DNA from: Sphingomonas sp. HMP9
Lineage (GTDB): Bacteria > Pseudomonadota > Alphaproteobacteria > Sphingomonadales > Sphingomonadaceae
Length of the DNA: 42,963 nt
Assembly (NCBI RefSeq): GCF_013374115.1
Contig: NZ_AP022674.1
Span: 1-42,963, forward strand
Direction of reading: 5' to 3'
This document shows, in pieces, positions 25,143 through 35,033 of the stretch. Position 1 is the stretch's first letter. Each line of letters starts with the position of its first letter. A program made the translations under genes and the position numbers. The notes under the pieces are model-generated. The model did no database searches and was not told where the DNA came from. It saw nothing but the letters and a program-made list of their open reading frames with translations.

Positions 25143-25592
25143 ATGACCCGACCCTTTCGCGCCGCGATAGCCGCGATCTTGATGGTGCTTCCGGCAACGG
25201 CAATGGCCGCGGTCGATATTGCCATGCACCGCGATCCTGGTTGCGGCTGTTGCGAGAAATGGGCGGCTCAGGTCCGCCAACAGTTCGGGCGCACGGTGCA
25301 GATCATCGACGATGCGAACCGCGTCGCCTTCCACCGCCGCTTCGGCGTGCCGACGCAGCTTGCGTCCTGCCACACTGCGATCATCGACGGCATGGCGTTC
25401 GAGGGACACGTCCCGATCGCTGACATGAAGCGCGTGCTGGCGCAGCATCCGCAGGGGGTGCGCGGCTTGGCCGTCGCCGGAATGCCGATGGGTTCCCCCG
25501 GCATGGAGGTCGCAGGCGTGAAGCCCCAAGCCTATGACGTGATCGCGTTCGGCCCGAGCGGCCAGCGCGTCTATGCCCGTCACGGCAGCTAG
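25143..25592 (+). CDS. DUF411 periplasmic metal-binding protein
   Basis: A 149-residue protein with signal peptide (FRAAIAAILMVLPATAMA) and the DUF411 core: HRDPGCGCCEKW near the mature N-terminus, FGVPTQLASCHTA, and the C-terminal GVKPQAYDVIAF. DUF411 proteins are associated with copper and silver resistance; the CGCC motif resembles thioredoxin-like or copper-binding sites. The ATG at 25143 has AGGAG 7 nt upstream; the frame's earlier start at 25110 lies inside the hairpin and is rejected. Last gene of the copper operon. Confidence 0.88.
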   Translation: MTRPFRAAIAAILMVLPATAMAAVDIAMHRDPGCGCCEKWAAQVRQQFGRTVQIIDDANRVAFHRRFGVPTQLASCHTAIIDGMAFEGHVPIADMKRVLAQHPQGVRGLAVAGMPMGSPGMEVAGVKPQAYDVIAFGPSGQRVYARHGS

Positions 25593-25593
25593 G

Positions 25594-25614
25594 GCTCACT
25601 GCACGAAAGTGAGC
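25594..25614 (+). terminator. Hairpin at the end of the copper operon
   Basis: GCTCACT (25594-25600) pairs with AGTGAGC (25608-25614) across a 7 nt loop, followed by TTTACG. It begins two bases after the DUF411 stop. The U-tract is short, so termination may be partial. The rest of the gap to 25717 holds nothing I recognise. Confidence 0.5.
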
Positions 25615-25922
25615 TTTACGTACGCTAGGCGCGAACGAAAGGCGAACGGCGAGGATTGGTGGACGGGTCTCGGACCGCTTTTACGCAGATGGAGGGCTAA
25701 CGCGGCCTTTTTTTGGGGTATCACAACCGTTCGAGACTGTTGAAGAAGTCAGTGGCAGGATGGACGTTGCCACAGTAGGCCAAGGCGACAAAGAATTAGC
25801 AGCCGGCCGGCTTGATCACGCTGGCGCTACCCGATTGGCTAGCAACTGGAGGTTGTAGGCTGCTGCCGCCATTGTGAACTCTTCGGCGGCGCCCTTGAAG
25901 CCTCTGAGCTTCAACGATCTGA

Positions 25923-26836
25923 GAGCCCGACTCATAATTCGAGCTTTGTTATACGGCGCGTCATTCGCCTGATGGATGAGATGACCATCCACGCTTCGGA
26001 CGATGCGATGGAGACTTCCCAGTCCTTGGCAAGGCGTCGACACCGGTTGAGCCACGCCAGGGTGCGTTCGACGACCCAGCGGCGGGGGAGAATGACAAAG
26101 CCCGCCAGGTCGGACCGTCTGATGATTTCGATCGTCAGCCGATCAATGTGCGCGACTGCCGCTTCGAGTTTCTGCCCGGCATAACCGCCATCGGCGAACA
26201 GCCTGGTAAGGGTGGGATACGCGTCGCAGGACCGCTCGATCAGGCCCGGAGCCCCGTCGCGGTCCTGAACATCGGCACCATGCACCGTGCCTTCCAGCAT
26301 GTTGCCGAGCGTGTCGGTCACGATGTGGCGTTTGCGCCCTTTGATCTTCTTGCCGGCGTCGTAGCCGCGCGGCCCACCGGCCTCGGTGGTCTTCACCGAC
26401 TGGCTGTCGATGATGCCTGCGCTCGGTTCGGACCTGCGGCCTTCCGCGACCCTTACCCATGCTACCAGCACCGCGTTGACGGCATCGAGCAGGCCGTTGT
26501 CGCGCATCCGGTAGAAATGATACTGCACCGTCGTAAACGGCGGGAAGTCCTTGGGCAGCTGCGCCCATTGGCACCCCGTCGAAGCGATATACTGGATCGC
26601 ATCCCACAAGGTCCGCGCCTTGTGCTTGCGCGGCCGTCCCACCTTGGAGGTCCGCCTCAATAACGGCCGGATGACAGCCCATTCTTCATCGGTGCAGTCG
26701 CTTGCATAGCGCAGCCCGCTTCTGTCATGCTCGCGCCGAGCGGTTTTGGTCCAGCCCATGTGATCCTCGTGGTCTTCGCAAACCCCGGTGAATCACAAGC
26801 CACTGAAATCGCTCAACTCAATTTTCGGTCGAGCTC
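25923..26836 (-). mobile_element. IS5-family insertion sequence (IS1031-like group)
   Basis: A 914 bp element with ends GAGCCCGACTCATAATT and, in reverse complement, GAGCTCGACCGAAAATT, matching at most positions. It is flanked by TGA at 25920-25922 and 26837-26839, a 3 bp TNA duplication as in the IS1031 group. Removing the IS and one TGA rejoins the IS1182-like transposase, which confirms the boundaries. Confidence 0.85.
25932..26759 (-). CDS. IS5-family transposase
   Basis: A 275-residue DDE transposase of the IS element 25923-26836. The N-terminal part (YASDCTDEEWAVIRPLL, AIQYIASTGCQWAQLPKDFPP) is the DUF4096-like domain of IS5 enzymes. Catalytic residues are in IIDSQSVKT, LFADGGYAG and RRWVVERTLAWLNRCRRLAKDWE. 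It is a single uninterrupted frame, so the element may still be active. The stop codon lies within the left terminal repeat. CGAGGA precedes the ATG. Confidence 0.93.
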   Translation of the reverse strand: MGWTKTARREHDRSGLRYASDCTDEEWAVIRPLLRRTSKVGRPRKHKARTLWDAIQYIASTGCQWAQLPKDFPPFTTVQYHFYRMRDNGLLDAVNAVLVAWVRVAEGRRSEPSAGIIDSQSVKTTEAGGPRGYDAGKKIKGRKRHIVTDTLGNMLEGTVHGADVQDRDGAPGLIERSCDAYPTLTRLFADGGYAGQKLEAAVAHIDRLTIEIIRRSDLAGFVILPRRWVVERTLAWLNRCRRLAKDWEVSIASSEAWMVISSIRRMTRRITKLEL

Positions 26837-27172
26837 TGAGGTTCAGGTTGCGTTTGAGGTGCCCGAACACGCGCTCGATGCGCTTTCGTTGCTGTCGCGA
26901 CCGTGCGTAGGCCTCGGTGTTCGCAAGTGCGCGTACCTGGTCGCGGGCGTCCTCGGTAACAAGGCGGGTGACGGCGCGCTGCCTCGCCGTTGTGCACTGC
27001 GGTTTAAGCGCGCACGCGGCGCAGTCCGCGGACGGCTGCGATAGGCACGGACCTGGCTCGCACGGACCGTGCCGCGATAAGTCAGCAGCTTGTCGCCAGG
27101 GCAGCGGTAAGCGTTGGTGTCAGGATCGTACCGGAAGGCGAAGAACTCGTCGCGCTGGCGGGTGCGGTCGAT

Positions 27173-27463
27173 TAGCCGAGCGCGCCGAGCTGCCCGAGCA
27201 GCCGGATTATTCCGAGACGCTGGGGCTGATATCGAACAATCTCACCGCGACCGCGCAGCGGCTCGATGCGCTGACCAAAAAATGCGGTGCAGTCGATGAC
27301 GCCCGCCAATATCGCCGATCGGATCGTGGCGGCGCAGTTCGAGGCGATTGTCGTGGACGACAGGATCATCAACGCGAACCGCGAGACGATCGAGAGATGC
27401 AGGAAAGCTGCGACGAAGGCGCGCAAGGTGGCGCGCTGCACGATGAACGTGAGCGCGCCATAA
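27173..27463 (+). pseudogene. DUF6118 remnant
   Basis: The plus strand encodes ERAELPEQPDYSETLG, clearly paralogous to ERAHIDAPDYTETLG of the gene at 8082-8816. After a one-base shift in the A6 run near 27277-27282 it continues MTPANIADRIVAAQ, and ends with ETIERCRKAATKARKVARC...P*, matching the C-terminus of that gene. The N-terminus is lost at the IS1182 junction and the membrane segment is deleted. It is not a diverged full copy but a fragment from a second plasmid backbone. Confidence 0.8.
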
Positions 27464-27476
27464 TCCACTGCCCAGC

Positions 27477-30400
27477 TCAAACAGTAGTTGCTTGCAGCGA
27501 GTCCATTCCTTTTCCTTCATTTCGTCTCTCGATGTATCGGAACATCATTGCCGAGATCGCGGGCAACACCAGTAACGTCAGTGCCGTCGATGTAATGAGG
27601 CCCCCAATTACGACCGTCGCCAACGGTCGCTGGACTTCCGCGCCGGTGCCAGTCGCGAGCGCCATCGGCACGAAGCCCAGGCTGGCAACGAGTGCCGTCA
27701 TTAGCACCGGACGCACCCGTTCCATTGCGCCGCCGGAGATAGCACCGTCGATCGCTTCGCCACCATCTAGGCGCTTGCCGATGGCGCTCATCATTACCAG
27801 GCCGTTGAGAACCGCGACACCGGACAGCGCAATGAATCCGACCGACGCGGTAATCGAAAACGGGATGCCTCGGAGCACTAAGGCAAAGACGCCACCAGCT
27901 AGCGCCATCGGCACCGCCGTGAACACAACGATAGCAGGGCCGAAGCCGCCAAGCGCCATGTAGAGCAGACCAAAGATCAGAACGAAGCAGATCGGCACCA
28001 CGATCGTGAGCCGTTCTCGTGCGGATTGCAGGCTCTCGAATTGCCCGCCCCAGGCGGTGAACGTCCCGGCAGGCAAAGACACGTTCGCAATCTTTGCCTG
28101 CGCGTCCGTGACGAACCCACCAAGGTCGCGTCCCCGAACATTGGTCTGTACAACCACCATCCGCTTGCCATTTTCACGGCTGATTTGATTCAGGCCTTCT
28201 GTATAGGTGAACCGCGCGACTTCGCGTAGCGGGATCGAACGCGCGTTGCCCGCCCCGGCATTGGGTAGCATAACGGGGATCGACCCCAGCGTCTCGATAT
28301 CGTCGCGTTGCGCGTCGGGGAGCCGAACGACCACATCAAATCGTCGATCGCCCTCAAAAAGCAACCCGGCTTGACGCCCGCCAAGGGCCGCCGCGACGGT
28401 GTTGGCGACTTCCTCGACGGACAGGCCGTAGCGTCCCGCAGCCTGACGATCGACCTTGATATCGAATGTGGGGCGCCCGAGGTCTGTTCGGCTTGCACAT
28501 CGGCCGCTCCCGGAATCGTGCGCAACACGCCGGCGATACGCCTCGCCGCCTCGCTCATAGCGTCGAGATCATCGCCGTAGAGCTTGACCGCCACGTCCGA
28601 ACGGACGCCGGCGATCAGCTCGTTGAAGCGCATCTGGATCGGTTGCTGGATTTCGGTTCGGTTGCCGATCAGCGGTTTCATCTTCGCTTCGATACGGGCG
28701 AGGATATCTGCTTTGGTGTTGACCCCATCAGGCCATTCGCTCTCAGGTTTGGGGATGACGTAGGTGTCCGATGCGTTGGGCGGCATGGGATCGGTACCGA
28801 GATCGGCGTTGCCGTTCTTCGAGAATACCAGCGCCACCTCAGGAAGCGATTTCAACGCATCCTCGATTTTGAGCTGCATCTGCGTCGATTGGTCGATTGA
28901 AGCCGACGGGATACGAAAGTTAGTGACGGTGATATCCTTCTCGTCGAGCTGCGGCATGAACTCTTCGCCCAGTGTGCCAAACAACAGCACCGCGAGCGCG
29001 AACACCCCCACGCCGCCGACCACGAACGGCAGCGGTCGAGCGATGGCCTTGGCGAGCGCAGGCGCGTATTTGCCCTTGAACCATCGGATTGGCTTCACTT
29101 CGGTTTCGCTGACCTTGCCCGTGATGACGAGCGCGATCATCGCCGGAATAAAAGTGATTGAAAGCACGAATGCCGAAGCAAGCGCCACCATCAGCGTAAC
29201 TGCCATCGGCGCGAACGTCTTGCCCTCGACACCTTGGAAGGTCAGCAGCGGCACGAACACGAGAAAGATGATGGCTTGCCCGTAAACTGTGGGGCGCACC
29301 ATTTCCTGAGCTGCAAGCGTGGTTTCTTCCAGGCGTTCGTGGCGGGTGAGCAGTCGGCCTTCGTGTTCCTGGCGTTCGGCGAGGCAGCGTAGCGCGTTCT
29401 CGACGATGATGACCGCGCCATCGACGATCAGCCCAAAATCGAGCGCGCCCAGGCTCATCAGATTACCCGACACGCCCAGTTCGTTCATGCCCGCTGCCGT
29501 CATCAGCATCGTGATCGGGATTACCGCAGCCGTGATAAGCGCTGCCCGGATGTTTCCGAGCAGCAGGAACAGCACGACGATGACGAGGAGAGCACCTTCG
29601 ACAAGGTTCTTCTCGACCGTCGCGATCGTGGCATTGACGAGCTTGGAGCGGTTGTAGGCAGGTTCAGCGACCACATCGGGCGGCAGGGCCTTATTAATCT
29701 CGACCAGCTTGTCAGCGACGCGGTTGGCAACAATCCGACTGTTTTCTCCGGTGAGCATCAGAATGGTCGAAATGACCGCTTCCGAACCCGACTTGCTGCC
29801 CGATCCTGTGCGAACCGCGCCCCCGATCACAACCTGTCCGACATCGCGCACGCGCACAGGAACCCCGGCACGCGTGGTAATCACCGCATCCTCGATATCC
29901 GAGATCGAGCGCAACCTTGCATCAGCGCGGACGAGAAAGGATTCGCCTGCGCGACGCACATAGTTGGAGCCGGCCGAGAGGTTCGACCGCTCCAACGCAT
30001 CGGCCAGTTCCGTCACGGAGACCCCGTAAGCGGCGAGCGAGGACAGGTTCGGCTCGACGACATATTGCTTCACATAGCCGCCGTTGGAATCGACCCCGGC
30101 GACACCCTGCACCGTCCGCATTTGCGGGCGGATGATCCAATCCTGCACCGTGCGCAGATAGGCCGCTTTGGCGAGCGACGTGGTAAGCGTCTCCCCTTCC
30201 GGCGTGAGATACGCTCCATCGGGTTGCCAGCCGGGCTTGCCCGCCTGTGTCGCTACGCCCTTCCCGTCAGGATGAGCGAAGGCGACGCTGAACATGAAGA
30301 TTTCACCAAGGCCCGTGGTGAGGGGGGCCAGCTGAGGCTGGACGCCGGCAGGCAGCGCATCGGCCGCTTGCGCGAGCCGCTCCGTCACCTGTTGGCGCGC

Positions 30401-30715
30401 GAAATAGATGTTGGTGCTGTCCTTGAAGACGGCCGTGACTTGGCTGAATCCGTTGCGGGTCAACGATCTCGTCATTTCGAGACCGGGAATGCCAGCCAGC
30501 GCCGTCTCCACCGGGAACGTGACCTGCTTTTCCATATCGACCGGCCCGAGCGTTGGCACGAAGCTGTTGATCTGGACTTGCCGGTTGGTAACGTCGGGCA
30601 CCGCGTCGATCGGCAGCAGGGTGATTTGCCAAGCGCCGAACAGCACGAGGAGGAAGGTTGCAAAGGCGACGAACCAACGTGCCCTGACCGAGAGGCCGAG
30701 GATGCGCCTGATCAT
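27477..30715 (-). pseudogene. czcA: CzcA/CnrA-type RND efflux pump, frameshifted
   Basis: An inner-membrane proton-driven heavy-metal pump of 1,079 residues once one base is restored. N-terminal part 30715 to about 28473; C-terminal part in the other frame to 27477. The break is in the run of four C (GGGG at 28470-28473 on the plus strand): adding one C turns SGAPHSIS into SGAPTFDIKVDR and keeps the frame to the end. The membrane signature DFGLIVDGAVIIVEN is that of the HME1/HME2 group (Co, Zn, Cd, Ni), not the Cus copper/silver group. Start overlaps czcB stop (ATGA). As written, the pump is split within its periplasmic domain and would be inactive. Confidence 0.9.
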
Positions 30716-31865
30716 TCTGCCGACTCCTTGCCGAGTTCGGCCTTGAGCAAGAACGCATTGGTGGTGGCGATCGGCGTGTTGACGGCGAGGCCGGCGACGA
30801 CCTCGACCATGCCGCCGCTGCGCGTCCCGACGCGCACCGTCTGCGCCTTGAAACCTTGCGGCGTCCGCACGAACACCACCGTCCGATTGCCGAGGGTCTG
30901 GACCGCATCCTGGGGAACGGTGACGCCGCCGCGCGTTTCTCCCCCGCTGGCGAATATGCGGGCGCGGGCGATTTGCCCCGGCACGAGGGTGCTGCCACCG
31001 CCGGTTGGCGTCACCACCACCGTTGCCTGCCGCGTCTCGGGATTGACCACCCCGGTTGCCGAGCGGACCCGACCTTCGATCGTCTGCCCATCGTTCGTCG
31101 TAAGCTCGACCCGATCGCCTTCCCGCACTCGACCAGCATCAGCCGGAGGCAAGCTCGCCTCGATTTGCAGGCGGCGCGGATCGGCCACCCGGAATAGCTC
31201 GGTTTCAGCCTGGACGAATGCACCGAGGTTCCCCGGCGCGGACGTGATCCGGCCCGATATCGGGCTTACCACCGCCACGGAACGTCCGTCGCTCGCGACC
31301 CGTGCCGCCCCTGCGGCAGCGCTTGCGCGCCTTGCATCGGCCTGAGCGACGGCGAGATTGGCTTGTGCCGTCTCATAGTCCGCGCGGGGGATACGCCTTG
31401 ATCCAGTAGCGTTCGTTCGCGCGCGAGCTGGCGGGAGGCCAGCGTCACCCGTGCCGCAGCCGCGCTGCGATCGGCGACGATTCCGGAAGCATCGCGGCTT
31501 TCGACGAGCGCGATCGTTTCGCCAGCGCGCACCGGATCACCAATCCGTTTGAATATGCGGGTGACGGTGCCAGCAGCACGGGCTGTCAGAACCGCTTCCG
31601 CATCGGGGGCTGCCTTGACCGTGGCGGAGGCCGGTATCGCTGCGTCGATTCCGCCGCCTGTGGCGGGCGCGACCGTGATTTCCGAGGTGCGAATACCGTC
31701 AGCCGTAATAACGATGACGTCAGGAGCAGCAGCGGGCTTTGCTTCTGCTGTTTCGACGGCAGGTGCGGACGGGGCGGTCAGACGGGCAATCCCGAAGCCC
31801 GTGCCCGCCGCAAGAACCAGCCCGATCGCAGCACCGGCATAAAGCCTGTTATTATTGTCGGTCAT
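30712..31865 (-). pseudogene. czcB: CzcB-type membrane fusion protein, frameshifted
   Basis: The periplasmic adaptor of the RND pump, 384 residues after repair. N-terminal segment (membrane anchor RLYAGAAIGLVLAAGTGFGI, then barrel-sandwich strands) reads from 31865. The C-terminal half (VVSPISGRITSAPGNLGAFV to the end at 30712) is in the next frame. One C is missing from the CCCCC run near 31384-31388 (plus strand GGGGG), where VSPART should read VSPRADYETAQA. Its start overlaps the czcC stop and its stop overlaps the czcA start, as in an intact czcCBA operon. Confidence 0.88.
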
Positions 31866-33130
31866 TGAATCGGTTCTCCGGCGAAGGTGCGGCCTGCCAA
31901 GCGAGCAAGGCTCGCGCGGGCTTCGAGACGGGCAATGCGCGCATCGAGGACGACGCCCCGCGCTGCCCCCAGGCCGTGTCTAGCGGCAAGCAATTCGACC
32001 AGCGGTGACTTTCCGGCCTGGTAGGCGATCCGCGCGAGCCGATATGTTTCGTAGGCCGTTTTCATGGCAGTGTCGGCCGCGGCCACGCGCGCGTATGCGG
32101 CTGTCAATTGTGCCACTCCAGCCTGTGCCGCCGCTTGGGCATCGTAGCGCGCCATCGCTAGTCGTGCATCGGCGGCGCGGAGTTCGGCTTGGGAGGCGGC
32201 GATGTTGCCGCGGTTGCGGTCGAAAATTCGCAGCGGGATCGAGACGCCGGCGACGGCCGCCGTGGCGTTGTCAAATTCGAGACGACGGACGCCGACAACG
32301 GCGGTGACATCGGCGTTGGTGCGCTTGCGTTCAGCCGTTACCCGGCGTTCGGCTGCGTCCCTTTCGGCCCGCGCCGAGAGATAGGTTGGGGCCTGTAGCG
32401 GGTCGATGGCCACCGCGATCGAAGCGCTCCCATCCTGATCGAGCAGCGATTCCGACAAGCCGGTATAAGGCTGTTCGACTCCGGCGAGCGCCGCAAGCCG
32501 GGCATAGGCCATGATGCGGTTCGCCTTGGCGAGATCGAGTTCAGCCGCAAGCGCATCGATCGCAGTTTCCGCCTGTAGCGAGCGCAGCCGGGCTTCCTTG
32601 CCCGCCCCTACTAAGGCGCGCGCGGCTCGTAGATCGGCCGTGGCTTCCTCTACCTCGTCTTCCGCGAGGCCAATGCGGCGATCCGAGATTTCTGCCGCCG
32701 CGTAGGCGCGCGCCAGATCATAGGCGTAAGTGACACGCGCATCGAGGTCGCGCGCACGCGCCGCAACGATACCAGCTTCTCCGGCCGCGATCCGCGCCGA
32801 CCGCTTGCCGCCGATTTCAAACGGCTGGCTATATTGGAATGTCGTCTCGGCACCATTGAAGCCGCGATAGGGCGAGGAACCCGCCACATTCTCCGTTAAT
32901 ACACCGATCGTTGGATTAGGACGAGCACGAGCCTGTTCGGCGACACCTTGCGCGCGCTCGATTTCGGCTTCGCTTTCGGCAAGACGCGGGGCCGTGGTGC
33001 TCTGTCGCAGGAGAGCGGCGAATGGTGGTGCCGTTTGAGCACCTGCTGGGCTTACCAACGCTACGATCGAAGTCGCAGCCAGCAAGCCGGCGACCGCGAA
33101 GCGCGGCAGCCGGCCGATAAAGGCAGTCAT
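31862..33130 (-). CDS. czcC: CzcC-type outer membrane factor
   Basis: A 422-residue TolC-family outer membrane channel. Signal peptide about residues 1-31 (ending SPAGAQ), then two repeats of long helices with PNPTIGVLTENVAGSSP, YSQPFEIGGKRSARIAAGEA in the first half and LEFDNATAAVAGVSIPLRIFDRN in the second, the usual family pattern. AAAGGGA lies 9 nt before the ATG. It is intact, unlike the two downstream genes of the operon. Confidence 0.9.
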   Translation of the reverse strand: MTAFIGRLPRFAVAGLLAATSIVALVSPAGAQTAPPFAALLRQSTTAPRLAESEAEIERAQGVAEQARARPNPTIGVLTENVAGSSPYRGFNGAETTFQYSQPFEIGGKRSARIAAGEAGIVAARARDLDARVTYAYDLARAYAAAEISDRRIGLAEDEVEEATADLRAARALVGAGKEARLRSLQAETAIDALAAELDLAKANRIMAYARLAALAGVEQPYTGLSESLLDQDGSASIAVAIDPLQAPTYLSARAERDAAERRVTAERKRTNADVTAVVGVRRLEFDNATAAVAGVSIPLRIFDRNRGNIAASQAELRAADARLAMARYDAQAAAQAGVAQLTAAYARVAAADTAMKTAYETYRLARIAYQAGKSPLVELLAARHGLGAARGVVLDARIARLEARASLARLAGRTFAGEPIQ

Positions 33131-33180
33131 GATATATTCCCTTTGAAGGCCGTCGTTCGATGCGCCGAAGGGGCGCGGAA

Positions 33181-33603
33181 TCAGCTTCGCGGGGGTCGCA
33201 GCAGGGAGGTGGGATCGAGCGATCGTCCGAGAGTCATGGGCACTATCGACCAGATTGTTCGGATTGCGGGCATCGCGACCGTGAGGGCAATCGGAGGTGG
33301 GATATCTATCCCTCCCAGCACCGCATGAGCACTCAGGTGGATCGTATCTTCCGGGGCAGGCTGATGATGATCGCCGTCGTCATGGTCCAGTACCAAGGCA
33401 TGGTCGGCGTCGTGAACATGGGGCTTGGCATCGTGCCACGTCGTCAGGCCGGACATCATCAACAGCGCCAGCACGGCCAGCAGCGTCGCGATCCGACGCC
33501 GCGCTTCAGTAGCATTGGCCCGCAAAGGATGATGGGCGGCAGTTCGCACGAATGCCGGTCTATCTCTCGAAACCCGGTGCGACAAGAACGAGCAAGCGTT
33601 CAC
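33181..33603 (-). CDS. His-rich CzcI-like protein
   Basis: A 140-residue protein with one hydrophobic segment (IATLLAVLALLMMSG, about residues 38-52) and a His/Asp-rich stretch (WHDAKPHVHDADHALVLDHD, DGDHHQPAPEDTIHLSAH), then a C-terminal DPTSLLRPPRS. Position before czcC and composition match the small periplasmic CzcI-type proteins of czc operons, whose role is regulatory or metal-binding. The GTG at 33603 overlaps the preceding exporter's stop (GTGA), so it is coupled to it. The assigned start is tentative because the hydrophobic segment begins after 37 residues. Confidence 0.68.
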   Translation of the reverse strand: MNACSFLSHRVSRDRPAFVRTAAHHPLRANATEARRRIATLLAVLALLMMSGLTTWHDAKPHVHDADHALVLDHDDGDHHQPAPEDTIHLSAHAVLGGIDIPPPIALTVAMPAIRTIWSIVPMTLGRSLDPTSLLRPPRS

Positions 33604-34940
33604 CGTCGTGGCCAGCGTTGATGGAGATCGTCGATCACGAAGGCGTGCGCTCGCGCTTCATTGCCATGAAGCTCCCGCAGATGGGGATGGTCGGGCGCGA
33701 GGTCGCGATGATCGTGCTCAAGGGAGTCGGGATCGGCGCTGGGCCAGAGCGAGAGTGCCGCGATAGTCCCGAGCGCGGCAAGTGCCGCCATCGTGGCGAA
33801 GGCCGCTGACTGCCCGACATTGGCACCGAGCTGTCCGACCAGCGGGTAGCAAATCAACCAGGCACCATGACTGAGTGCGAATTGAGCGGCGAAAAGCGCC
33901 GGGCGATCGTCGGGATTGGCAGACCGGCGCAGCAGCCGCCCGCCGGGCGTGACGCTCATAGAATAGGCGATTCCGAGTGTGAACCACCCGACGAGCAGGA
34001 TATGCCAGTAGGCGGGCGCACGCTCAAAGCTGGCGGTGAGGGCCGCAAGCACGGCAAGCCCAACCGTCATGGCTGCCGCCGCCCCGATCATGATCGTCCG
34101 ATCGGAGATACGATCGAGGATACGGGGCAAGGTTAGCGCCGCGAGGATCGAGCCGCCGCCGAATGCCGCCAGCGTAAATGCCACGTCGCGTTGGGTAAGC
34201 CCGAGGTTCCCGCGCACGATGACGACGGTGTTGACGATCACCATCGAGCTGGCCGCAGCAGAGGCGAGCGTGACCGCCAGCAGGCCGCGCAGGCGAGGTG
34301 TTTTAAGGTAGATGCGCGTGCCGCGTGTTGTCTTGGCGTAAATGCCCCCCGCGCGTTGTTCCGATTTGGCGGCACGCGGCAGCACGCTCGTCACCACCAG
34401 CAGCGCCGAGCAGAGGAAGCCGATGGCTGTCCCTGAGAACAGCCAATGAAAGTTGATGACCGTAAGCAGGGCCGCAGCCAGGATCGGGCTGGTGAGACTT
34501 TCCATGTCGTAGGCGAGCCGGGAAAGCGACAAGGCGCGCGTATAGTCGCGTTCTTCCGGCAGCACGTCGGGGATGGTCGCCTGAAAGGTTGGGGTGAAAG
34601 CGGCCGAAGCAGACTGTAGAACGAAGATCAGCACATAGACCTGCCAGACCTGATCGACGAACGGGAGGCAGATCGCGACGGCCGCGCGAATGATGTCCAT
34701 GCTGACGAGGAACGCGCGCCGGGGAAGCCGATCAGCGAATGCGCCAACGATCGGCGCGACGCCAATATAGGCGATCATCTTGATCGCGAGCGCGGTCCCA
34801 AGCACCGCGCCCGCACTGCCGCCGGCAATGTCATAGGCAAGCAGGCCCAACGCGACAGTCGCCAGACCCGTCCCGACGAGCGCGATCACTTGTGCCAGAA
34901 ACAGATGGCGATAGGTGCGGTTGGCGAGAACGGCGAGCAT
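33600..34940 (-). CDS. NreB-like MFS nickel exporter
   Basis: A 446-residue major facilitator protein with about 12 membrane segments. The MFS loop motif appears as GAFADRLPRRAFLV. The C-terminus is His-rich (LEHDHRDLAPDHPHLRELHG), as in NreB nickel exporters. It is the first gene of the operon, divergent from the CsoR/RcnR-family repressor, and overlaps the CzcI-like gene. The combination of a Ni/Co-type repressor, NreB and CzcCBA points to Ni/Co, with Zn/Cd possible. Confidence 0.82.
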   Translation of the reverse strand: MLAVLANRTYRHLFLAQVIALVGTGLATVALGLLAYDIAGGSAGAVLGTALAIKMIAYIGVAPIVGAFADRLPRRAFLVSMDIIRAAVAICLPFVDQVWQVYVLIFVLQSASAAFTPTFQATIPDVLPEERDYTRALSLSRLAYDMESLTSPILAAALLTVINFHWLFSGTAIGFLCSALLVVTSVLPRAAKSEQRAGGIYAKTTRGTRIYLKTPRLRGLLAVTLASAAASSMVIVNTVVIVRGNLGLTQRDVAFTLAAFGGGSILAALTLPRILDRISDRTIMIGAAAAMTVGLAVLAALTASFERAPAYWHILLVGWFTLGIAYSMSVTPGGRLLRRSANPDDRPALFAAQFALSHGAWLICYPLVGQLGANVGQSAAFATMAALAALGTIAALSLWPSADPDSLEHDHRDLAPDHPHLRELHGNEARAHAFVIDDLHQRWPRR

Positions 34941-34968
34941 GGAAAATCCTGTCGGAAGTCGCCTCCCC

Positions 34969-34986
34969 TATCCCCTAGGGGGGATA
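34969..34986. promoter_or_regulatory. Operator palindrome between the exporter and repressor genes
   Basis: TATCCCCTAGGGGGGATA is a near-perfect inverted repeat with G/C tracts at the centre, the type bound by CsoR/RcnR-family repressors. It lies 28 bp upstream of the exporter start and 47 bp upstream of the repressor start, so it could control both. Confidence 0.7.
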
Positions 34987-35033
34987 TGTCAACGCATGGT
35001 GGACATGGTGCCGACCCGGTGTGAAGGAAGGGT

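Larger units (their letters stand above)
25718..27172 (-). mobile_element. IS1182-family remnant interrupted by IS5-type element
   Basis: The end at 25718-25747 (GTATCACAACC...GACTGTTGAAGAA) matches the termini of the intact element at 35754. The minus strand encodes the transposase C-terminus in two pieces: 25816-25922 (LRSLKLRGFKGAAEEF, AYNLQLLANRVAPA) and 26837-27172 (IERVFGHLKRNLNL, RCPGDKLLTYRGTVRASQVRAYR). The pieces are separated by the inserted IS. The N-terminal two thirds and the other end are missing; the element stops inside a broken DUF6118 gene at 27173. It is dead. Confidence 0.85.

Noticed and set aside
27477..30715. Calling the RND pump CusA because of the copper genes nearby
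   Set aside because: The membrane signature DFG...DGAV...VEN belongs to the Czc/Cnr group, and the linked genes are Ni/Co type.
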